Under the pieces are notes generated by a model. It was not told the origin of the DNA. It worked only from the letters and a program-made list of their open reading frames with translations, and did not search any database. A stretch of DNA of 35,946 bases from BS750m-G62 sp964577175 (GTDB taxonomy: Bacteria; Planctomycetota; Phycisphaerae; FEN-1346), in contig CAZNYC010000028.1 in the NCBI GenBank assembly GCA_964577175.1, positions 1-35,946 on the forward strand. The letters are read 5' to 3'. This document shows, in pieces, positions 16,370 to 24,446 of this stretch; within the stretch, counting starts at the first letter, position 1, and each line of letters opens with the position of its first letter. The translations under genes were made by a program, and so were the position numbers.

Positions 16370-18175
16370 GTGGTGCACCTGGTGCCGCTGTTGGTGGTTC
16401 TGCCGCTGGCGGGCGGGTTCCTGATGCCGCTCGTGGGCCGGCTGACGGGCCGGCGCCGGTCGGCGGCCGCCCTGCCCATCCTGCTGACGGCGGGGGTGCT
16501 TGTCCTGGCCGTCTGGCTGATGCTCGCCGCCGACGAGCCCGTCACCTACTGGGTCGGCGGGTGGGACTTCCCGGTGGGCATCAGCCTGGTGGCGGACGGC
16601 CTGTCGCGCCTGATGGTGGTCGTGGTGGCGACGATCAGCCTGGTGGCCCTGGTGTTCAGCATCGACTACATGGCCCGCTTCACGAGCCCCGGCCTCTACT
16701 ACGCCCTCTTCATGCTGATGGTGGCGGGGATGAACGGCGTGGTCCTGAGCGGCGACCTCTTCAACATGTTTGTCTTCATCGAGGTGGCGGGCATCGCGAG
16801 TTACGCCCTGGTGGCGTTCGGGACGGAGTCCGACGAACTCGAGGCCTCGCTGAAGTACCTCGTGCTGGGGACGGTCGCGAGCGCCTTCCTGCTCGTCGGC
16901 ATCGCCCTGGTGTACAATGTGACGGGGCACCTGAACTGGGCGAAGGTGGGCGAGGCCGTCGTCGGCGCCGGCGGCGCCACGCTGCCGCTGTACGTGGCCG
17001 CCGCGTTTTTCCTGATGGGGTTCGGCCTGAAGGCGGCGATGGTGCCGTTCCACGCCTGGCTGCCGGACGCCCACCCGTCGGCGCCGGCGCCGATCTCGGC
17101 GATGCTCTCCGGCGTGTTGATCAAGGCGTCCGGCGTGTACGCGCTGGCGCGGCTGGTGTTCTCGGTCTTCGACGGCGACGCCTCCGTCGGGTGGGTCCTG
17201 GTGGGGATGGGCGTCCTCTCGATGGTCATCGGCGTCCTGATGGCCGTGGGGCAGTGGGACTTCAAGCGCCTCCTGGCGTACCACTCGATCAGCCAGATGG
17301 GATACGTGGTGCTGGCGCTCGGGGCGGCGGCGGTGATGCAGGCCCGCGGCGTGAGCCCGACCGTGGTCGGCCTGGCGGTGTTCGGCGGCCTGTTTCACCT
17401 GGCGAACCACGCGGTCTTCAAGTCGCTCCTGTTCCTCTGCTCGGGCAGCGTGGAGTACGCGACGGGCACGCGGCAACTGAAGGAACTGGGCGACATCCGC
17501 GGCCGCATGCCCGTGACGGGGGCGTGCCTGCGGATCGCGACGCTGGCGATCTCCGGCGCGCCGCCGCTGAACGGGTTCTGGAGCAAGTTGATCATCGTCG
17601 TGGCGCTCGTGATGGCGGAGTTCTACGTGCTGGCGGCCGTGACGGTCTTCGTCTCGTTCATGACGCTCCTGTCGTTTGCGAAGGTGCAGCGGTACACGCT
17701 GGCCGGCCAGCCGTCCGACCGCGTCGGCCGGGCCCACGAGGTGCCGCTGGGGATGTCGGTGGCGTCGGTCGCGCTGGCGGTGCTGTGTTTCGGGACGAGC
17801 CTGCTGGCGGTGCCGGGGATCCGCGACCGCGTGCTGATTCCCGCCCGCGATGCCGTGACCCTCGGCGCCCGCCCCGCCCCGCCGGGGCGGATGATTACCG
17901 TCGACGGCGACGGGATGAGCGATAAGACATCCCGCGCGGCACTCAACGATAGCGAGTCCCGCGCGGGGGCCGACCGTCCGGATGTGCCACGGCGGGTCTT
18001 GCCCCGCCGTGCGGTTGTGCCGGTTGGCGCACGGCCGGACAAGGCCGGCCGTGGCACACCCGTGGGCGTGGATATCGGCGCGGCGGGTGCGGAGACCCGC
18101 CGCGCTCTACCGTTGACCCGCCCCGCTTTACCGTTGGTCCACCGCGCGGAACTGGATCTCGGGGAGGCCCCATGA
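16370..18175 (+). CDS. mrpD: Mrp antiporter subunit D (NuoN/MbhH-like) with an unusual repeat-derived tail
   Basis: This is a polytopic ion-translocating subunit with about 14 helices. Glu138 in FVFIEVAGIASYAL and Lys221 in FGLKAAMVPFHAWLPDAH match the essential Glu and Lys of MrpD/NuoN. LLAYHSISQMGYV and GGLFHLANHAVFKSLLF are also typical. The start is a GTG with AAAGGA upstream. Family members end near 490-510 residues, but this one has 601. Residues from about 516 onward are a hydrophilic, Arg/Pro/Ala-rich tail translated from nested GC palindromes (17918-18160). The tail still supplies the GGGGAGG ribosome-binding site of mrpE, which overlaps by 4 nt. The tail probably has no conserved function. 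Confidence 0.93.
   Translation: MVHLVPLLVVLPLAGGFLMPLVGRLTGRRRSAAALPILLTAGVLVLAVWLMLAADEPVTYWVGGWDFPVGISLVADGLSRLMVVVVATISLVALVFSIDYMARFTSPGLYYALFMLMVAGMNGVVLSGDLFNMFVFIEVAGIASYALVAFGTESDELEASLKYLVLGTVASAFLLVGIALVYNVTGHLNWAKVGEAVVGAGGATLPLYVAAAFFLMGFGLKAAMVPFHAWLPDAHPSAPAPISAMLSGVLIKASGVYALARLVFSVFDGDASVGWVLVGMGVLSMVIGVLMAVGQWDFKRLLAYHSISQMGYVVLALGAAAVMQARGVSPTVVGLAVFGGLFHLANHAVFKSLLFLCSGSVEYATGTRQLKELGDIRGRMPVTGACLRIATLAISGAPPLNGFWSKLIIVVALVMAEFYVLAAVTVFVSFMTLLSFAKVQRYTLAGQPSDRVGRAHEVPLGMSVASVALAVLCFGTSLLAVPGIRDRVLIPARDAVTLGARPAPPGRMITVDGDGMSDKTSRAALNDSESRAGADRPDVPRRVLPRRAVVPVGARPDKAGRGTPVGVDIGAAGAETRRALPLTRPALPLVHRAELDLGEAP
17983..18058. repeat. Nested palindromes inside the 3' end of mrpD
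   Basis: An 11-bp outer inverted repeat, TGTGCCACGGC (17983-17993) and GCCGTGGCACA (18048-18058), encloses two inner hairpins (CGGCGGG-tctt-gCCCCGCCG type and GGCCGGacaaggCCGGCC type). The flanking 17925-18150 region holds more GC palindromes, including GCGGCGGG...CCCGCCGCGC. A relative of this last piece occurs in the gap 20590-20660. The block is translated in the mrpD frame. Confidence 0.75.
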
Positions 18176-18669
18176 AACAGGTCCTCTGCATCGTGTTCAC
18201 GTTCGGCCTGTGGCTGCTGCTGGTGGCCCCGTGGCCGGTGACCGAGCACTGGCCGGACGTGCTGCTCGGCGTGGTCGTGTCGCTGCTGGTGGCGACGCTC
18301 CTGTCGCACATCTACCCGGACAACCCGCACAAGGCGCTGGACCCGCGGCGAATCTTCTGGTTCCTCGTGTACGTGCCGTACTTCCTGTTCCACTGCGTGC
18401 GGGCGAACCTGGACGTGGCGTACCGCGTGCTGCACCCGGACGTGCCCATCCGGCCGGGCATCGTGCACGTGCGGACGGGTCTTGCGAGCGAGATGGCCAA
18501 GACGTTCCTCGCCAACTCCATCACGCTGACGCCCGGCACGCTGACGGTCGACATTCAGGGCCAGGACCTGTACATCCACTGGATTTGCGTGGAGGGGCGG
18601 GGCACCGAGGCGCACACCGCCGCCATCGTCACGCGGTTCGAGCGGCTGCTGAGGAGGATTTTCGAGTGA
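18172..18669 (+). CDS. mrpE: Mrp antiporter subunit E (MbhA-like)
   Basis: This 165-residue protein of the MnhE/MrpE family has two to three N-terminal helices (FTFGLWLLLVAPW, LLGVVVSLLVATLLS, FLVYVPYFLFHCV). A cytoplasmic domain with the family motif FLANSITLTPGTLTVDI follows. The ATG overlaps the mrpD stop (ATGA) and uses GGGGAGG 4 nt upstream. It overlaps mrpF by 4 nt. Confidence 0.93.
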   Translation: MKQVLCIVFTFGLWLLLVAPWPVTEHWPDVLLGVVVSLLVATLLSHIYPDNPHKALDPRRIFWFLVYVPYFLFHCVRANLDVAYRVLHPDVPIRPGIVHVRTGLASEMAKTFLANSITLTPGTLTVDIQGQDLYIHWICVEGRGTEAHTAAIVTRFERLLRRIFE

Positions 18670-18932
18670 CCACGTTTCTCGTCATCGTGGCGTGCGGGCT
18701 GCTGCTGGCGGCCTTTCTGTGCCTGTTCCGCATCGGGCGCGGCCCGACCGCGCCGGACCGGACGGTGGCCATCGACATCCTCGGCACGCTGGTCGTCGGG
18801 TTCTGCTGCGTCATGGCGCTGCTGTCGGGACAGGAGTTCTATATGAATATCGCCATCGCGTGGGCGCTCCTGTCGTTCATCGGCACGATCGCGCTGGCCA
18901 AGTACCTGGAAGGGCGGCAGTACAATGAATGA
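18666..18932 (+). CDS. mrpF: Mrp antiporter subunit F (MbhB-like)
   Basis: This 88-residue, three-helix protein of the MnhF/MrpF family has the hallmark RIGRGPTAPDRTVAIDILG. The GTG start at 18666 overlaps the mrpE stop (GTGA) and has GAGGAGG 8 nt upstream. It is followed by an 8-nt overlap with mrpG. The ORF is open much further upstream, but only this start gives the family length. Confidence 0.92.
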   Translation: MTTFLVIVACGLLLAAFLCLFRIGRGPTAPDRTVAIDILGTLVVGFCCVMALLSGQEFYMNIAIAWALLSFIGTIALAKYLEGRQYNE

Positions 18933-19332
18933 AGTGGCCGCGCAAATCCTCATCGCCGTCGGGCTCGCGTTCGACCTGTTCGGCTGCATCGGCCTGGTGC
19001 GCCTGCCCGACGTCTACAACCGCGTCCAGGCCGCCACCAAGTGCGTGACGCTCGGCACGTGCCTCATTCTGGGGGGGACGGCCCTGTACGGCATGGCGGG
19101 GGCGATGACCATCAAGGCGCTGCTGTGCGCCGTCTTTCTGCTCCTGACCAGCCCCGTGGCGGCCCACGCCATCGCGCGCGGGGCGTACCGCTCGGGCGTC
19201 CGCCTGTGGGAGGGCAGCGTCATCGACCGTTACGGCGAGGAGGTCCATCCCGCCGGCCCGCCCGCCGAACGCACCGAACGCGCCGGCCGGCCGGAAGAGA
19301 CCGTCGCCGCCGCCAGGGAGTCGCACGAATGA
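18925..19332 (+). CDS. mrpG: Mrp antiporter subunit G (MbhC-like)
   Basis: This 135-residue protein of the MnhG/MrpG family has three helices. Conserved segments are FGCIGLVRLPDVYNRVQAATKC and FLLLTSPVAAHAIARGAYRSG (each shown up to family core). The last 30 residues are hydrophilic and Glu/Arg-rich, longer than minimal family members. It overlaps mrpF by 8 nt and the ferredoxin gene by 4 nt (ATGA), so the distal operon is tightly coupled. Confidence 0.92.
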   Translation: MNEVAAQILIAVGLAFDLFGCIGLVRLPDVYNRVQAATKCVTLGTCLILGGTALYGMAGAMTIKALLCAVFLLLTSPVAAHAIARGAYRSGVRLWEGSVIDRYGEEVHPAGPPAERTERAGRPEETVAAARESHE

Positions 19333-19946
19333 AGAAACCGAAACTCCGCGAACTCGGCGAAGCCGTCAAGGCCCTCATCCGCGGACCGGCCACCATCAAG
19401 TTCCCGGCCGAGCCCTACGAGCCCCCCGAGGTCTTCCGCGGCAAGCCCAAGTATGACGAGGAGGACTGCATCGGCTGCAAGGCCTGCGCCGAGGTCTGCC
19501 CCAGCCAGTGCATCGACGTGGTCGACGACACGGAGGCCGACCCGCCCGTCCGACGCCTTGCCATCCATTACGATGCGTGCATCTTCTGCGGCCAGTGCGA
19601 ACTGGGCTGCACCACCGAAACGGGCGTCATGCTGAGCACCGAGTTCGACCTGGCGACCTTCGATCGCGGCGAGTGCCTCGAAACGGTCGAGAAGCCGCTC
19701 GTCCTGTGCGAGGTGTGCGGGGCGGTCATCGGCTGCCGCGACCATCTCCTCTGGCTCGCCGAACGTCTCGGCGCCAAGCGCTACGCCAACCCCACGCTGA
19801 TGCTCGTTTCGGACGGCGAACTCGGCCTCGTGGGCGAGGCCGCGCCGCGGGACCCCGAGCGTCCCCTGAGCCGCGCCGACACCATGCGCATCCTCTGCCC
19901 CACCTGCCGCCGCGCCACCGTCCTCCGCGAGGTCTGGGGACCGTGA
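19329..19946 (+). CDS. HycF/NuoI/MbhN-like 2[4Fe-4S] ferredoxin subunit
   Basis: This 205-residue protein is predicted to pass electrons to the hydrogenase small subunit. Two cluster motifs are visible: CIGCKACAEVCP and CIFCGQCELGC; the second lacks the usual Pro after its last Cys. After these, a C-terminal domain of about 100 residues carries CEVCGAVIGC and CPTCRR, which look like a zinc-ribbon or additional metal site, reminiscent of HycF/HyfH-type subunits. The ATG overlaps the mrpG stop and has AGGGAG 8 nt upstream. It overlaps the protease gene by 4 nt. Confidence 0.9.
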   Translation: MKKPKLRELGEAVKALIRGPATIKFPAEPYEPPEVFRGKPKYDEEDCIGCKACAEVCPSQCIDVVDDTEADPPVRRLAIHYDACIFCGQCELGCTTETGVMLSTEFDLATFDRGECLETVEKPLVLCEVCGAVIGCRDHLLWLAERLGAKRYANPTLMLVSDGELGLVGEAAPRDPERPLSRADTMRILCPTCRRATVLREVWGP

Positions 19947-20464
19947 GCGGAATCCGGTTCTGCGACGCCGCCGACGACCTGGCACGGGCCCTCGCGGAGA
20001 CCGTGCCGCGCCCGACGGCGGTCGTCGGCGTCGGTAACCCGCTCACCGGCGACGACGGGTTCGGGCCGGCGGTGGTGGCGGGGCTGAGTCCGTCGGAGCG
20101 GCTCACAACGTTCGACGTGCGCGGCGTGCCGGAGAGTTTCCTGGGGCCCATCGCGGCGTCGGGATGCCCGGGGGTCCTGTTCGCCGACGCGGCGGACCTC
20201 GGGGCCGAGCCCGGCCGTTTGGCGCTCGTGGACGCGGACCGGCTGGCGGAAATCGACGTTTCGACGCACGTGGTCTCGCTCGCCCTGATGGCCGAGGCCG
20301 TCCGCCGGCTGGCGGGGGAGGGCGGTGCGGCCGGCGAGATGATCTGCGCCCTGCTCGCCGTCCAGCCCGCGAGCCTGGCCGAGGCGGACCGCCTGAGCGA
20401 GCCCGTGGCGGCCGCCGTCCGCCGCGCCGTCCGGGCCCTGGAGGCCTTCGCCGACGGGGCGTGA
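19943..20464 (+). CDS. HycI-type hydrogenase maturation endopeptidase
   Basis: This 173-residue protease of the HycI/HybD (M52) family removes the C-terminal tail of the [NiFe] large subunit after nickel insertion. The signature GVGNPLTGDDGFGPAV gives the expected Asp metal ligand. FADAADLG supplies the second acidic position, and STHVVSL the His. The GTG start overlaps the ferredoxin stop (GTGA). Being the last gene of the operon, it confirms that the large subunit is a processed, nickel-containing hydrogenase. A hairpin GGGCGGT/ACCGCCC at 20477-20503 follows but has no T-tract. Confidence 0.9.
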   Translation: MSGIRFCDAADDLARALAETVPRPTAVVGVGNPLTGDDGFGPAVVAGLSPSERLTTFDVRGVPESFLGPIAASGCPGVLFADAADLGAEPGRLALVDADRLAEIDVSTHVVSLALMAEAVRRLAGEGGAAGEMICALLAVQPASLAEADRLSEPVAAAVRRAVRALEAFADGA

Positions 20465-20685
20465 GCCTTCGATCAAGGGCGGTGGGTCTTGCACTTACCG
20501 CCCCCATGTGACGCGAAGTCGTTCGAGCCGGCCGCGGAAGCCGCCGGTTATCTCTATCGGCCACGTCACGTGCCAGGGCGGATACAGATGACCCGCCGCG
20601 GCAGCGGCGGGCTCGAACGCGGAGTATAGCGCGGCGGCCGCGGAGACCCGCCGCGCTTCGCGCGCCGGATACTCGCGAGGTTGCC
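20465..20685. other. Intergenic gap rich in GC palindromes
   Basis: No gene is seen. The gap contains a GGGCGGT/ACCGCCC hairpin (20477-20503) that may weakly terminate the hydrogenase operon. It also contains GC palindromes of the GACCCGCCGC...GCGGCGGG type (about 20588-20660), related to those in the mrpD tail. I see no clear promoter for the histidine kinase. Confidence 0.5.
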
Positions 20686-22098
20686 ATGTCCTCCGACCCC
20701 AAACCCGCTCCCCGCGGCGCCGACGGTCAGGACCTGACCCTGACCGAGCGAGTGCTGTTCGAGCGGCTCGGCTGGTTCGTCGAGGTCCGCTGGGCGGCGG
20801 GCGTGTGTGCGCTGGTGTTCATGGCCCTCGGCTGGTATGTGTTCGACGTCCGGTTCCGGGCCTTGCCGGCGGTGCTCGTGCTCTTTGCCCTGTTCATCTA
20901 CAATGCGTTCTTCTCGTTGTGCGCGCGGGAGATTTACCAGGCCGGCCGCATCAGCCAGCGGTGGCTCCTGGCGCTGGCCCACGCCATGGTCGTGTGCGAT
21001 CTCCTCGCCGTCGCCGCCCTCGTCCACGTCATCGGCGGCGTGGAGAACCACTTTATCGTCCTCTTCATTTTCCCGATGATCGTGGCGAGTGAGTTCTTCC
21101 GGAAAGGGACGGCCTACGCGTACGCGGCGGCGGCGGCCGGACTCATCCACGCCATCGGATGGGGCGAGTTCCTCCTGTACGAGGGCAGCCATTACCCGCT
21201 GCGCGTCCTCGTGGCCGAGAACCCCGACCGCTTCGAGCCGCTCGTCGCCCCCGGTACCGGCCAGCACGGCATGTTCGTGTTCCAGGTCTGTTTCGCGATG
21301 ACGTTCGCGGTGTTCGCGACGGTGTTCGTGGCCTCGAGCATCGCCACGCGTCTGCGGCAGCGTGAGGAGGAACTCGAGGCCGCCTACCGCCGTCTCCGGT
21401 CGCTGGAGCAGGTCAAGTCCTCGTTCATGCGCAAGACGAGCCACGAACTCCGCGCCCCCGTCGGGGCCCTCCAGAGCCTGTTGGTGGCGGCCCGGCGGCA
21501 GATGCCCGACGCCGCCCCCGGCCGCGACCTCGTCGCCCGCGCCGCGGCGCGGACCGAACACATGCTCGACCTCATCGACGACCTCCTCCGGTACAGCCGG
21601 CTGCGGGCCGCCGCCCAAACCATGGGCCGCGAGCGCGTGGAACTGGCCGAGATCATCCGCGGCGCCGCCGAGATGTTCCGGCCCGGGGCCGAGGAGAAGG
21701 GGCTCCGACTGGACGTCCAAGCCGATTCCGCCGAAGTCCTCGGTGTCCGCGACAGCCTGACCGACCTCGTGAACAACCTCGTCTCCAACGCCATCCGGTA
21801 CACGCCCGAGGACGGCCGCGTGACCGTCCGCGTGGGTGTCGAGGCGGGCCGGCCGCGCCTCGCCGTCGCCGACACCGGCATGGGTATCCCCGACGATGAA
21901 CGGCGGCACATCTTCGACGAGTTCTTTCGCGGCCGCGAGGCCAAGGAGACGTTCCCCCACGGGACGGGGCTCGGCATGACGATTATCCGGCAGGTGGTGG
22001 AGATGCACGACGGCCGGATCGACGTGACGAGCGCGCCGGGCGAAGGGACCGAGTTCGTCGTCACCTTCCCGCCGGCAGCCGGAGCGGCAGGAGGGTAG
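20686..22098 (+). CDS. Membrane sensor histidine kinase, orphan
   Basis: This 470-residue kinase has an N-terminal membrane region of about six helices (residues about 25-220, e.g. AAGVCALVFMALGWYVF and FAMTFAVFATVFVASS). A short coiled-coil linker follows (RLRQREEELEAAYRRLRSLEQ, about 223-243). His253 in MRKTSHELRAPVGAL is the phosphorylation site. The ATPase domain has the N box NNLVSNAIRYTPEDG, G1 DTGMGIPDDE and G2 GTGLGMTII. No response-regulator gene lies beside it, so its partner is elsewhere. It follows the hydrogenase operon by about 220 bp, but its link to hydrogenase control is only positional. The ATG has GAGG upstream. Confidence 0.92.
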   Translation: MSSDPKPAPRGADGQDLTLTERVLFERLGWFVEVRWAAGVCALVFMALGWYVFDVRFRALPAVLVLFALFIYNAFFSLCAREIYQAGRISQRWLLALAHAMVVCDLLAVAALVHVIGGVENHFIVLFIFPMIVASEFFRKGTAYAYAAAAAGLIHAIGWGEFLLYEGSHYPLRVLVAENPDRFEPLVAPGTGQHGMFVFQVCFAMTFAVFATVFVASSIATRLRQREEELEAAYRRLRSLEQVKSSFMRKTSHELRAPVGALQSLLVAARRQMPDAAPGRDLVARAAARTEHMLDLIDDLLRYSRLRAAAQTMGRERVELAEIIRGAAEMFRPGAEEKGLRLDVQADSAEVLGVRDSLTDLVNNLVSNAIRYTPEDGRVTVRVGVEAGRPRLAVADTGMGIPDDERRHIFDEFFRGREAKETFPHGTGLGMTIIRQVVEMHDGRIDVTSAPGEGTEFVVTFPPAAGAAGG

Positions 22099-22306
22099 GC
22101 GGCCGAGGCCCACGGCGCGCGGCCGTGAGGCTTTCGGGACATGCGGCGTTCGCGCCGCCCGTGTCCCCCTGACCGGCGCGTCGCCACATCGGCGTGCGTC
22201 CCATCTCGTCCGCGCCCCCTGCCGGCGAGCCATACCTTGGGGCGTGGCCGGTATGGGCACGGGCGACGTTGCGAGGTTTGTGGCGTGGCGCCGTTTTGGC
22301 GCGGTA

Positions 22307-22334
22307 TTGACACGAGGGACGGTTCGTGTAGAAT
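22307..22334 (+). promoter_or_regulatory. Sigma-70 promoter of tRNA-Lys
   Basis: TTGACA (22307-22312) and TAGAAT (22329-22334) are separated by 16 bp. The tRNA begins 12 nt after the -10 box, so transcription starts a few bases before the mature 5' end. The remaining upstream gap (22099-22306) holds only a GGACA/TGTCC hairpin at 22137-22165. Confidence 0.75.
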
Positions 22335-22345
22335 GTCGCATCCGT

Positions 22346-22421
<76 letters not shown>

Positions 22422-22431
22422 ACGACAACCA

Positions 22432-22490
22432 AGGGCGACGGCGCGCAAGCGTTGCGGGCCACGACACTTGCGCGCCGTCGCCTTCTTATT
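22432..22490 (+). terminator. Rho-independent terminator of tRNA-Lys
   Basis: A perfect 16-bp stem, 22434-22449 with 22467-22482 (GGCGACGGCGCGCAAG and its complement), is extended by two further pairs. The loop is 17 nt. It is followed by TTCTTATTT. It lies 10 nt after the tRNA 3' end. Confidence 0.9.
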
Positions 22491-22630
22491 TGCGCGGCTC
22501 CATCTCTTGACAACCGGTGACAACGAAGGGCGACCCGGGCAGGCGGCGCGCTGAAAATGCGCTGAAAGAACGGCACCGCGCCTGGGTTCAGATAGACGGC
22601 TTTCTTGCTGTTTGGGCCGGTCCCCGTGCG

Positions 22631-22676
22631 GCTGGTTCGCAATCAGCAGATCAGGGGTTCGAATCCCCATGGGTCC
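22631..22676 (+). pseudogene. 3' fragment of a second tRNA (anticodon arm to acceptor end)
   Basis: The stretch has an anticodon arm GCTGG-TTCGCAA-TCAGC (anticodon position reads CGC), a 5-nt variable region and a T-arm with the TTCGAAT loop and GGGG/CCCC stem. An acceptor-like TGGGTCC plus A follows. No D-arm or matching 5' acceptor strand (GGACCCA) is visible upstream, and no CCA is encoded. Such 3' tRNA fragments are left when an integrase uses a tRNA as its attachment site. The wider gap 22491-22845 has no gene I can support. Confidence 0.65.
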
Positions 22677-22845
22677 ACAACTGTCAGAGCAATATCTGAC
22701 GTGATAATGAATACCATGCCGGGATGTCTGCGTGCTGATCATGCGCTGAAGAGTCTGACCGTCGCCGCGTGTGGGCGACAGGCCACCCTCGCTCCATCAG
22801 ATGGGTCTTGCACCGGCGGCCTCGCTTTTCTACCACCTGCTGCGG

Positions 22846-23538
22846 CTAACGTTTGGCCTGTTGCGCTGGAACCTTAAGACGTTCGAAGCACGCCTGCGGC
22901 TGTCGGGAGAGGATCGTCCGGGCGGCCTGTTCCTTCAGCCGCCGCACCTCCGCGTGGTCACAGGAGAAGCCCTGGTTCTTCAGGGCGAAGAACTCCGGCG
23001 GTATCAGCCCTTCGCGGAGGCGGAACGAGAGCGTCCGCCCCGTGGACATGCGCCGGGCCGTGAAGGTGAACCTCTCGAGCGACAACACACCGCCCCGGCC
23101 GCGGGGACGCTCGAGTTCCCGGCCGGCGTACAGTTCCAGCATGTCCCATAGGCCGGGCATGGGACCGGCAACGGTCAGTTCCAGGTCTGCCGCGTCGGGA
23201 ACGGTGTCCGGAAAGAGCGCGGCGGCGGCGTGCCGGATGGCCTGGTACCCGGTGGCCACGCCGGCACAGAGGCCGTCGGCCTCTTGCGCGTTCTCATGCT
23301 CGCTGTGCGCTGCATGCTTGGCGGCGGGATGGTCGTCGTGCGGCGTCTCGTGGGCGTGGTGCCATGCCATGGCCTGGGCGAAGGTAATGGTCTCGGTCGT
23401 TCCGTCGGCCCGGCGAACGCGCAGGGGCTCCGGGTTCGGGCCGGACACGTCGCCGGTGCTGGAGGTGTTGCAGCCGGATGGAATCAGGATGGCGGCGGTC
23501 AGGACGAGAACTGTAACTCGAAACGTAATCTTCTGCAT
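22846..23538 (-). CDS. His-rich lipoprotein with FmdE-like domain
   Basis: This 230-residue envelope protein has a type II signal ending at Cys23 (IPSGC, a slightly non-standard lipobox). A His/Asp/Glu-rich segment, HHAHETPHDDHPAAKHAAHSEHE (residues about 59-82, shown in part by its His spacing), suggests metal binding. After it, a segment beginning CAGVATGYQAI and including FTFTARRMSTGRTLSFRL resembles the FmdE family, which binds metals and is often found near formylmethanofuran or metal genes. It is the last of three minus-strand genes (PEP-CTERM, pseudopilin, lipoprotein). The SD AAAGGAAA precedes the ATG. The FmdE link is moderate and the function unknown; periplasmic metal handling is my inference. 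Confidence 0.7.
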   Translation of the reverse strand: MQKITFRVTVLVLTAAILIPSGCNTSSTGDVSGPNPEPLRVRRADGTTETITFAQAMAWHHAHETPHDDHPAAKHAAHSEHENAQEADGLCAGVATGYQAIRHAAAALFPDTVPDAADLELTVAGPMPGLWDMLELYAGRELERPRGRGGVLSLERFTFTARRMSTGRTLSFRLREGLIPPEFFALKNQGFSCDHAEVRRLKEQAARTILSRQPQACFERLKVPAQQAKR

Positions 23539-23628
23539 AGGATATTTCCTTTCGGGTTATCGTAACGGTGTGCAACGCGCCGGACGACGGCGGGCCTGGC
23601 CGGTCGCCCGAAACGGCTCAGCGGCGGG

Positions 23629-24363
23629 TTATGGCCGCCGCGCCCCCCAGAACGGTTCATAACGGTTGGCCATGCCCACGGGCACGTCGTCGGGGCCGCG
23701 GGACTCCACGTGGGCGTCGAGAAAGGCCATGTTGGCCCGGCCGTTGTGGCGATACGCCCAGTGGTCCGCCACGCATCCCTTGTAAAAGACGACGCCGGGG
23801 GCGTGCGACCTGCCCCACGCGTCGGCGAAGAGCAGGGTCTCGGACGGTTTCTTGAACTCCGAGAGGCAGCGCTGGTCCACGTGGTCCGGCCGGCCGGCCA
23901 GGCCGAAGACGGCGTTCATTCCGTAACTCAGCCCGTACGGTCGTGGCTCGCCCTCGACTCTGCCGCGCCGCGGTCGGCTGACACACGGGTCGTCGTGGCT
24001 GGGGCAGATCAGCACCGTGCCCTCGCGCGGCGGGCCGAGCGCTTTGCCGGTCTCGTCCTCCACGAGTGCGACGCCCATCGCCTCCAGCAGGGCCGGGTTC
24101 ATGAACCAATAGTGCGGGTCGGAGGGCTCGGCCGTCTGCAGGTTCGCGGGTTCGGCGGTTGGGAGCCAGCCCCCGTGCTGGGAGGCGTACGTCTTGACGG
24201 CCAAGGCCATGTTTCTCAGGTTCGAGGCACAACTGACCTCGTGGGCGGTGCGCACGGCCGAGGCCAGGGACGGGGCGATGAGTCCGGCCAGGACTCCCAC
24301 GATGGCGACGACGATGAGCAGTTCCACGAGGGTGAAACCGCTACGCGGACGGTTGAACGGCAT
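23629..24363 (-). CDS. Pseudopilin-like secreted protein (prepilin N-terminal methylation motif)
   Basis: This 244-residue protein has the type IV prepilin cleavage motif, GFTLVELLIV, near residue 9, followed by a single hydrophobic helix. The mature part has NLRNMALAVKTYASQHGGWLP, a CPSHDDP motif and the C-terminal NMAFLDAHVES, as in Planctomycetota pseudopilin-like proteins. I chose ATG 24363 because AAAGGA lies upstream; ATG 24384 is an alternative start. It lies 83 bp after the PEP-CTERM gene in the same orientation. It is a paralogue in layout and length of the gene at 30528. The partner secretion machinery is not in the window. Confidence 0.85.
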   Translation of the reverse strand: MPFNRPRSGFTLVELLIVVAIVGVLAGLIAPSLASAVRTAHEVSCASNLRNMALAVKTYASQHGGWLPTAEPANLQTAEPSDPHYWFMNPALLEAMGVALVEDETGKALGPPREGTVLICPSHDDPCVSRPRRGRVEGEPRPYGLSYGMNAVFGLAGRPDHVDQRCLSEFKKPSETLLFADAWGRSHAPGVVFYKGCVADHWAYRHNGRANMAFLDAHVESRGPDDVPVGMANRYEPFWGARRP

Positions 24364-24446
24364 GGCCAGAGTCCTTTCCGTCATGTCTGCCCCCGCCGGG
24401 GCGCGGTGGTGTCGGGCACCACCGCGCGCGGCGCGGGCAGGTGGCC

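Noticed and set aside
15434..17737. A 767-codon minus-strand open frame under mrpB-mrpD
   Set aside because: Its His/Arg/Asp/Gln-rich low-complexity composition is the antisense image of hydrophobic membrane codons, and the plus-strand genes are unmistakable.
8975..20464. Reading the cluster as respiratory complex I (nuo operon)
   Set aside because: The large subunit retains both Ni-binding CxxC motifs and a maturation protease is present. NuoE, F, J and a separate M are missing, and MrpB/E/F/G are present instead.
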